Position numbers and translations under genes: made by a program. Source: Betaproteobacteria bacterium (lineage in GTDB: Bacteria; Pseudomonadota; Gammaproteobacteria; Burkholderiales; Casimicrobiaceae). From it: a stretch of 10,991 nucleotides of DNA. Numbering within the stretch: position 1 is the stretch's first letter; each line of letters opens with the position of its first letter. Below the pieces are notes generated by a model, which was given only the letters and a program-made list of their open reading frames with translations, ran no database searches and was not told the origin of the DNA. Location of the stretch: assembly GCA_003153335.1 (NCBI GenBank), contig PLYG01000091.1, positions 1 through 10,991 of the forward strand. The letters are read 5' to 3'. Below are positions 1 through 5,097 of the stretch, in pieces.

Positions 1-430
1 CGATGGCGAGCATTTGCTGCTCGCCGCCCGAAAGGACACCCGCCGCCGTGTCGGCGCGCTCCCTGAGCCGGGGAAACTGCAGGAACATGTCGTCCATGGT
101 CCAGCGCGGAGATAGCTGACGGCGTTTGAGCCCCAGCAGCAGGTTTTCGCGAACGGTGATGTCGGGAAAGATCGCGCGGTCTTCGGGCACGTAGCCCAGT
201 CCGCGCAGCGCAATCTCGTGCGGTTTGAGACCCACCAGATCGTCGCGGCCCTGGAACGCGACGTTCCCACGCGCGGTGACCAGGCCCATGATGGCCTTGA
301 TGGTCGTCGACCGGCCGACACCATTGCGCCCGAGCAGGCTGACGATTTCGCCCCTGCCGACAAAGAGATTGACGCCGTGCAGGACGTGGCTTTTGCCGTA
401 GTAGGCGTGCAGGTTGGATACGCTAAGCAC
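1..430 (-). CDS. livF: Branched-chain amino acid ABC transporter ATP-binding protein LivF (partial, C-terminus beyond the left edge)
   Basis: Cytoplasmic ATPase subunit of a Liv-type importer for branched-chain amino acids or similar substrates. Only the first 143 codons are present. The start is a GTG at 430, overlapping the livG stop by 8 bases, which implies translational coupling. Visible motifs are a Walker A-like GRNGVGRST (residues 34-42), a Q-loop region YVPEDRAIFP (80-89) and a canonical ABC signature LSGGEQQ (133-139). Walker B and the H-loop lie outside the window. Oddly, the invariant Walker A lysine is arginine (R40, codon CGG). The YVPE-R-IFP pattern and the place after livG are typical of LivF. 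The substrate cannot be read from this subunit. Family assignment is secure; whether R40 supports ATP hydrolysis is unknown. Confidence 0.93.
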   Translation of the reverse strand, partial: MLSVSNLHAYYGKSHVLHGVNLFVGRGEIVSLLGRNGVGRSTTIKAIMGLVTARGNVAFQGRDDLVGLKPHEIALRGLGYVPEDRAIFPDITVRENLLLGLKRRQLSPRWTMDDMFLQFPRLRERADTAAGVLSGGEQQMLAI

Positions 431-1220
431 CGGTGAGTTCCTTGTCGATACCCTTCGCCAGATCGGTGCCCAAATACGCCTCCTGCACACGGATATTGGC
501 GTGGATGGCGTCGGGCGTACCGGTCGCGATCACCTCGCCGTAGACCAGCACGGAAACCCGGTCCGCGATGCCGAATACGACATCCATGTCGTGCTCGACC
601 AGGATCAGCGTCTTGCCTATGGTGACTTTCTTGATCAGCGCGACTGCGGCGTCGGATTCTGACCGGCTCATCCCGGCTGTCGGTTCATCGAGGAGAATCA
701 CGCCCGCCCCGCACGCAATCGTCACACCGATTTCCAGCGCGCGCTGTTCAGCATACGTGAGCTCGCCCGCCACGACTGCGCGCCGCCGCGTCAGCCCGAT
801 GGCCTCGAGCACTTCGTCCGCACGCGCGTTGGCCTCGCGCAGCGTATCCACCCGGCGCCAGAACGTGTAGCCGACGCCGCGCGACCAGAGCGCCCCGCAG
901 CGCAGGTTCTCGAACACCGTCATCCGGTGAAACAGGTTGGTGACCTGAAAACTCCGCGCAAGACCCATCCGGTTGATCGCCTGCGGCGTCGCCCGCGTGA
1001 TGTCGGCGCCGCGCAACTGTATCGTTCCGGCGGTTGCATGCAGACGTCCGCTGATCAGATTGAACAGCGTCGACTTTCCGGCGCCGTTCGGCCCGATCAG
1101 CGCATGCCGTTCACCCTCGATCAGGTCAAGGTCGACACCGCGAATGATTGCGGTTTTTCCAAACGACTTGTGGACGTCCGCCAGACGTAGGGCCGGCGGC
1201 AGGACCGGCGAGGTGCTCAT
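423..1220 (-). CDS. livG: Branched-chain amino acid ABC transporter ATP-binding protein LivG
   Basis: A 265-residue cytoplasmic ATPase that pairs with LivF to power the LivH/LivM permease. Motifs in order are Walker A GPNGAGKST (residues 43-51), Q-loop SFQ (90-92), signature LTYAEQR (154-160), Walker B VILLDEP (174-180) and H-loop LVEHD (207-211). The long insert between the Q-loop and the signature, and TAGMS after Walker B, are typical of LivG. The signature departs from LSGGQ, and its fourth position is Ala where LivG proteins usually keep Gly. The ATG start at 1220 overlaps the livM stop in an ATGA arrangement, so translation is probably coupled. Length is normal for the family. Walker A, Walker B glutamate and H-loop histidine are intact, so this subunit should bind ATP and supply one normal Walker site. 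Confidence 0.96.
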   Translation of the reverse strand: MSTSPVLPPALRLADVHKSFGKTAIIRGVDLDLIEGERHALIGPNGAGKSTLFNLISGRLHATAGTIQLRGADITRATPQAINRMGLARSFQVTNLFHRMTVFENLRCGALWSRGVGYTFWRRVDTLREANARADEVLEAIGLTRRRAVVAGELTYAEQRALEIGVTIACGAGVILLDEPTAGMSRSESDAAVALIKKVTIGKTLILVEHDMDVVFGIADRVSVLVYGEVIATGTPDAIHANIRVQEAYLGTDLAKGIDKELTGA

Positions 1221-2479
1221 CGATCATTTCCCCGCGCCGTGGCGAGCAGCACCATCTGCCACTGCCACGCAACGCCGGACCACGTCTTTTCCAGCCACGC
1301 GCCGCCCGCCGCCAGCAACAGCAGCGCCAGCGCCCACGGCTGCCAGCGCGTCGCGTCGATGGCCTGACCGAACAGCTTCCATGACGTTTCGCCGGCTTCG
1401 ACGCCGCCCGCGATCCGATAGATGAGTTCGACAACGCCGATCAGCCCGGCGAGAGTCAGCGCCACCGGCAGCGCAGCCAGCGCATATTGCGGCCAGATCC
1501 AGCGCAACAGGCCCTGCCGCCACGGATCGCGATGCAACTGAATCAGGCTGGCGATGCCGCCCGGCGCGTTGAGCACCATGAACAGGAAAAAAAGTCCAAA
1601 GTAAAACAGCCACGCATGCGTGTACTGCGACAGCGCAGTCTGCAGAAACGTGACCAGCACCGCACCGATGATGGGCCCGTAAAACTGGCCGACGCCGCCG
1701 ATAAAGGCCATCAGCAACACCAGCGCCGAGGTATTCGCCCCCAGCGTCTCGCCGGTGACGATTTCGTAGTTGATTGCCGAAAGTCCGCCCGCGATGCCGG
1801 CAAAGAATCCGGACAGCGCGAGCATCAGCAAGCGCACCATCTGTGGGTTGTAGCCGACGAACTGCGCGCGCTCCGGATTGTCTCTTACCGCATTGGCCAT
1901 CCGCCCCAGCGGCGTCCGGGTCAATGCACGCATGCCCCATGCTGCAACAAGCGCCCACGCGACAATCAGAAAATACACCTGGCGCTGCGGACCGAAGGTG
2001 ATGCCGAACAGCGGCGCGCCGAACACGCGGTTGGCGCTCAAGCCCGCCTCGCCGCCGAACAGTGCCGGGAACATCGGCGCAATCGAGGCGACCATCTCGC
2101 CGACCCCCAGCGAAATCATCGCAAAAATGGTTCCGGCGCGGCGCGTCGTGACCACGCCCAGGATCAGGCCGGCGAGCAAACCGCCCAGGCCGCCAATCAG
2201 CGGCAACAGCACCACAGCCCAAGCCCCACCGATTCCTGTACCGCCTGCCCAGCGCAGCACATGCATCGCGCAGAATGCGCCAAGGCCGAAGTACACGGCG
2301 TGCCCGAACGACAGCAGGCCCGTCTGCCCCAGCAGCATGTTGTACGACAGTGCGAAAATCGTCGCAATCCCCATCTGGCACAGCAGCGACAGCGCAAAGC
2401 CTTGCGTGAATACGTAGGGCAGCGCCAGCAGGCAGATCAACGCCAACGCCGCCGCGATCAGCGAGGTGCCGGGCTTCAT
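1217..2479 (-). CDS. livM: Branched-chain amino acid ABC transporter permease LivM with C-terminal extension
   Basis: Inner-membrane permease of 420 residues, forming the channel with LivH. The family segment NMLLGQTGLLSFGHAVYFGL lies at residues 47-66. The cytoplasmic EAA-like coupling loop, around LGRMANAVRDNPERAQFVGY, is at 191-210. The GGVGQFYGPIIGA motif at 261-273 is also typical. Many hydrophobic segments fit the usual eight to ten membrane helices. The conserved family body ends near APGGI (305-309). About 110 further residues follow, with two more likely membrane helices (about 331-353 and 381-396) joined by a short polar loop. E. coli LivM reaches a similar length through an N-terminal extension, so here the extra part is at the other end. 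The start overlaps the livH stop by 4 bases. Confidence 0.95.
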   Translation of the reverse strand: MKPGTSLIAAALALICLLALPYVFTQGFALSLLCQMGIATIFALSYNMLLGQTGLLSFGHAVYFGLGAFCAMHVLRWAGGTGIGGAWAVVLLPLIGGLGGLLAGLILGVVTTRRAGTIFAMISLGVGEMVASIAPMFPALFGGEAGLSANRVFGAPLFGITFGPQRQVYFLIVAWALVAAWGMRALTRTPLGRMANAVRDNPERAQFVGYNPQMVRLLMLALSGFFAGIAGGLSAINYEIVTGETLGANTSALVLLMAFIGGVGQFYGPIIGAVLVTFLQTALSQYTHAWLFYFGLFFLFMVLNAPGGIASLIQLHRDPWRQGLLRWIWPQYALAALPVALTLAGLIGVVELIYRIAGGVEAGETSWKLFGQAIDATRWQPWALALLLLAAGGAWLEKTWSGVAWQWQMVLLATARGNDR

Positions 2480-3414
2480 GTGTCGCGCCTGCCCAGCAGT
2501 CCGCGCGGGCGAAAAATCAGGATCAGCACCATCAGCACATACGGGAGCACCGGTGCGAATTGAGAGAGCTTGATCGCGCCAATGCTAAGCGCCACGTCGC
2601 CGTTCCAGCCCAGATCGCGGAACGTGTCCAGCAGCGACCAGTCGAGCGCGACCGCGAAGGTCTGAATGATGCCGATCGCCAGCGAGGCGATGAACGCCCC
2701 GGCCAGCGACCCGAGGCCGCCGACGACGATCACCACGAACACGATGCTGCCCACCGCCGCCGCCATCGCGGGTTCGGTGACGAACGCGTTGCCGCCGATC
2801 ACGCCGGCCAGCGCCGCCAGCGCGCAGCCGCTGCCGAACACCAGCATGAACACGCGCGGGACGTTGTGGCCCAACGCCTGGACCATGTCCGCGTGCGTCA
2901 GCGCGGCGCGAATGATCAGGCCGATCCGCGTCCGCGTCAGCATCCAGTACAGGCCGCCCAGCATGGCGATGGACACCGCCATCATGAACACCCGGTACGC
3001 CGGATACTGCGACTCGAAAATCTCGAACGCGAAAAAATCGAGCGACGGGGGTATCCGGTAATCGACGGCGATGCGCCCCCAGATCAGGTGCACGACCTCT
3101 TCGATCAAGTACGCCAGGCCGAACGTGAACAGCAATTCCGGCACATGGCCGAAGCGATGCACACGGCGCAAGCCGTAGCGCTCGACAGCCGCGCCGATCG
3201 CGCCGACCAGCAGCGGCGCGACGATCAGCGCCGGCCAGAATCCCACCGCACGGCTGACCTGGTAGCCAAAGTACGCGCCCAGCATGTAAAAGCTGGCGTG
3301 CGCGAAATTGAGCACGCCCAGCATGCTGAAAATGAGTGTGAGGCCGGACGACAGCATGAACAGCAGGAGCCCGTAACTCACACCGTTTAACAGCGAAACG
3401 AGAAAGAACTCCAA
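2476..3414 (-). CDS. livH: Branched-chain amino acid ABC transporter permease LivH (TTG start)
   Basis: Inner-membrane permease of 312 residues, partner of LivM. Family landmarks are GLTLIFSMLGVLNFAHASFY (residues 24-43), the EAA-like coupling loop IGLIIRAALTHADMVQALGH (164-183), VVGGLGSLAGAFI (230-242) and the C-terminal FRPRGLLG (301-308). The chosen start is TTG at 3414, giving MEFFLVSLLNG, which matches how homologues of this type usually begin. No in-frame ATG or GTG lies close upstream, and the next internal Met (residue 20) would cut into the first helix. No clear Shine-Dalgarno sequence precedes the TTG. The stop overlaps the livM ATG by 4 bases. A 181-base gap with stem-loops separates it from the binding-protein gene upstream. 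Confidence 0.94.
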   Translation of the reverse strand: MEFFLVSLLNGVSYGLLLFMLSSGLTLIFSMLGVLNFAHASFYMLGAYFGYQVSRAVGFWPALIVAPLLVGAIGAAVERYGLRRVHRFGHVPELLFTFGLAYLIEEVVHLIWGRIAVDYRIPPSLDFFAFEIFESQYPAYRVFMMAVSIAMLGGLYWMLTRTRIGLIIRAALTHADMVQALGHNVPRVFMLVFGSGCALAALAGVIGGNAFVTEPAMAAAVGSIVFVVIVVGGLGSLAGAFIASLAIGIIQTFAVALDWSLLDTFRDLGWNGDVALSIGAIKLSQFAPVLPYVLMVLILIFRPRGLLGRRDT

Positions 3415-3537
3415 TTGGGGCGTCAGTGTGTAGCTGTCGCGAGAATCGAGAAGGCCGCGTGCGCCGTGCGCCCGGTCAGGAGCGCACCGAAAAGAGAATG
3501 CGCGCGCAGTCGCACTGCATCCGCCCCCTCTGCCAGA

Positions 3538-3560
3538 CCCTCTCCCGCACGGGTAGAGGG
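3538..3560. repeat. Palindromic stem-loop in the gap between the binding-protein gene and livH (possible REP-like element)
   Basis: The sequence CCCTCT-CCCG-CA-CGGG-T-AGAGGG forms a near-perfect hairpin with 10 paired positions and one bulged T. There is no T-run on either side, so it is not a clear intrinsic terminator. Such CCCTCTCCCG palindromes resemble the REP-like intergenic repeats of GC-rich proteobacteria; this is inference from style only. A related GC-rich palindrome occurs at 9527-9548. On the minus-strand transcript it would lie in the livJ-livH spacer and could protect or attenuate the message. Confidence 0.4.
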
Positions 3561-3576
3561 AAAATCATTCTCGTAT

Positions 3577-3600
3577 TCTGAACGGCCGCCGGCGTTCAGA
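3577..3600 (-). terminator. Stem-loop overlapping the binding-protein stop codon (possible attenuator)
   Basis: TCTGAACG (3577-3584) and CGTTCAGA (3593-3600) are perfect 8-base inverted repeats around an 8-base GC-rich loop. The stop codon of the binding-protein gene (3596-3598) is inside the stem. Downstream on the transcript comes a short GATTTTCC stretch rather than a true U-tract, so complete intrinsic termination is doubtful. Partial termination or protection of the upstream mRNA would fit the need for more binding protein than membrane subunits. Confidence 0.35.
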
Positions 3601-4834
3601 CCGGCCGCTTCATCTTGCAAGTGGTTGGCAGCATCGTGTCCTTGCGCTGCAGTTCGATGTCGGTCTTGAATCCGAAACCGGTGTCTTCAACGTCGTACTT
3701 GACGCTCTTGCCGTCGGCCTTGGTAAAGGTCGAGATGTAGAGGTTCTGCATCAGTTGATGATCATCCTTGCGCATTTCGACATCGCCGATTTCCGTCGAC
3801 AGGAACATGCCTTCCAGCGCCTGAGCCACCTTCGCCGGATTGTCAGAGCCTGCCGAATTCATCGCCGCGGCGAGCATGCGCATTTCGACGTTGACCCGGC
3901 CGTAGTAAAACTCGATCTTGTGTTTTTTCTTGAAGTCGACGGCGAACTGCTCGACCTTGGTACCCGGAATGTTCATGTGCCACTCGGTGATCTGCTTCAC
4001 GTTGCCTTCCGCAGCCGCGCCCAGCGCGGCCGGTGTGCCCAGCCCGCCGCCGTAGTACGTGTAGAAGTCGGACTTCAGCCCGGCTTCCCGGGCCGCCTTG
4101 ACGAACAACGACAAGTCGTTGCCCCAGTTGCCGGTGATGATGGTGTCGGCGCCCGCGGCCTTGATCTTGGCCACGTAGGGCGCAAAGTCCTTGACCTTGC
4201 CCAGCGGAATGAATTCGTCGCCGACGATCTTGATGTCGGGCCGCTTCTTGCCCAACATGTCGTTGGCTGCTTTCGAGACCTGCTTGCCGAACTGGTAATC
4301 CTGGTTGAACAAATAGACTTTCTTGATCGACGGCTTCTTGGCGATGAAGCTGGTCAACGCCTGCATTTTCATGTCGCTGTTGGCGTCGAAGCGGAAATGC
4401 CAGAAACTGCACTTGTCATTAGTGAAATCGGGATCGACCGCGGCATAGTTGAGAAACAGTACGGTCTTGTCGGGGTTGCGCTCGTTCCATTTGTTGACCG
4501 CGTCGATCAGCACGCCGGCCACCGAGGAACCGTTGCCCTGGGTGATAAAGCGAATACCCTGGTCGGTGACCGCATTGAACTGGATCAGGCTTTCCTGCGG
4601 ACTGGTCTTGTTGTCGAACTTGACCAGTTCCAGCTTGCGCCCGTTCAACACCCCGCCTTTGGCGTTGATATCGTCGATCACCGCCTGGAACTGCGCGGCA
4701 CCGGCCTCGCCGACGTTGGCAAATGCCCCGGACAGCGGGTCGATATAAGCGATCTTGACCGGCTGCGCGAATGCGCTGCCTGCGAAACATCCGACCGTCA
4801 GCGCAAAGGCTGCCACACCATATCGCAATTGCAT
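3596..4834 (-). CDS. Periplasmic branched-chain amino acid-type ABC transporter substrate-binding protein
   Basis: First gene of the liv operon: a 412-residue type I periplasmic binding protein (LivJ/LivK-like Peripla_BP_6 fold) that delivers ligand to LivHM. The N-terminus is a Sec signal peptide (hydrophobic core about residues 7-20) with probable cleavage after AFA at residue 23. The mature start VKIAYIDPLSG, the central VYLFNQDYQFG and the ADTIITGNWGND segment are typical. The mature chain has only two cysteines (C142 in NDKCSFWHFR and C406 in PTTCKMKRP), both in sequence contexts I recognise from betaproteobacterial relatives, so a disulfide is possible. An AGGAGG Shine-Dalgarno at 4839-4844 lies 4 bases before the ATG and fixes the start. 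True ligand is unknown: these proteins also bind amides, urea or aromatic acids, so leucine or isoleucine should not be assumed. Confidence 0.93.
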   Translation of the reverse strand: MQLRYGVAAFALTVGCFAGSAFAQPVKIAYIDPLSGAFANVGEAGAAQFQAVIDDINAKGGVLNGRKLELVKFDNKTSPQESLIQFNAVTDQGIRFITQGNGSSVAGVLIDAVNKWNERNPDKTVLFLNYAAVDPDFTNDKCSFWHFRFDANSDMKMQALTSFIAKKPSIKKVYLFNQDYQFGKQVSKAANDMLGKKRPDIKIVGDEFIPLGKVKDFAPYVAKIKAAGADTIITGNWGNDLSLFVKAAREAGLKSDFYTYYGGGLGTPAALGAAAEGNVKQITEWHMNIPGTKVEQFAVDFKKKHKIEFYYGRVNVEMRMLAAAMNSAGSDNPAKVAQALEGMFLSTEIGDVEMRKDDHQLMQNLYISTFTKADGKSVKYDVEDTGFGFKTDIELQRKDTMLPTTCKMKRPV

Positions 4835-5097
4835 ACTTCCTCCTGGGTCCGTTTTGAGTGAAGAACTTCAATCGGCCTGCTTTTGCAACAACTTCCCGAT
4901 GGTAACAGCGCGCCTCTGCAAACGAAAGTCCGGCGGCGGGCGTCTGGGCAGCGGCAACGTCCGGGCTCAAGACACGCCCAAAACGCTCGTTATTCATTTA
5001 TCGTATATAAAAAGCGCGATTCAGTATTTCAGTTCATACACGGGTTTCGGTATCTTCGCCCTATTCGCCACCGGGCCCAACGTTCCAATGTGCCGCA
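4835..5097. promoter_or_regulatory. Divergent intergenic region with AT-rich core between the liv operon and the sulfite reductase operon
   Basis: This 263-base gap separates two divergent operons and must hold their start signals. Its composition drops sharply to AT-rich at about 4989-5036. That core contains the palindrome TTTAT-CGTAT-ATAAA (4997-5011), a TATAAA hexamer (5006-5011) that could be a -10 element for the plus strand, and TTCAG direct repeats (5020-5024, 5028-5032, with TTCA again at 5033). No good -35 sits at the right distance, as expected for an activator-dependent promoter. A LysR-type activator such as CysB would suit the downstream genes, but no consensus can be proved by eye. 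I found no convincing minus-strand promoter apart from the liv ribosome-binding site. Confidence 0.5.

Noticed and set aside
1487..2563. Long plus-strand open frame opposite livM
   Set aside because: It is antisense to a well-supported permease gene, has a composition rich in Arg, Gln and His as expected from GC-rich antisense frames, and resembles no family.
2560..3390. Long plus-strand open frame opposite livH
   Set aside because: It is a shadow of livH in high-GC DNA, with low-complexity charged composition and no recognisable motif.
3423..3620. Small minus-strand open frame of 65 codons between the binding-protein gene and livH
   Set aside because: It spans the two palindromic stem-loops, overlaps the end of the upstream gene, lacks a ribosome-binding site and resembles peptides read through intergenic repeats.
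4778..4834. Lipoprotein signal (Cys16) in the binding protein
   Set aside because: The residues before Cys16 (LTVG) do not fit a good lipobox, and a standard AFA signal-peptidase I site follows at residue 23, so a soluble periplasmic protein is more likely.
3755..4861. Long plus-strand open frame opposite the binding-protein gene
   Set aside because: It is antisense to a gene with clear signal peptide, Shine-Dalgarno and family motifs; no family resemblance of its own.
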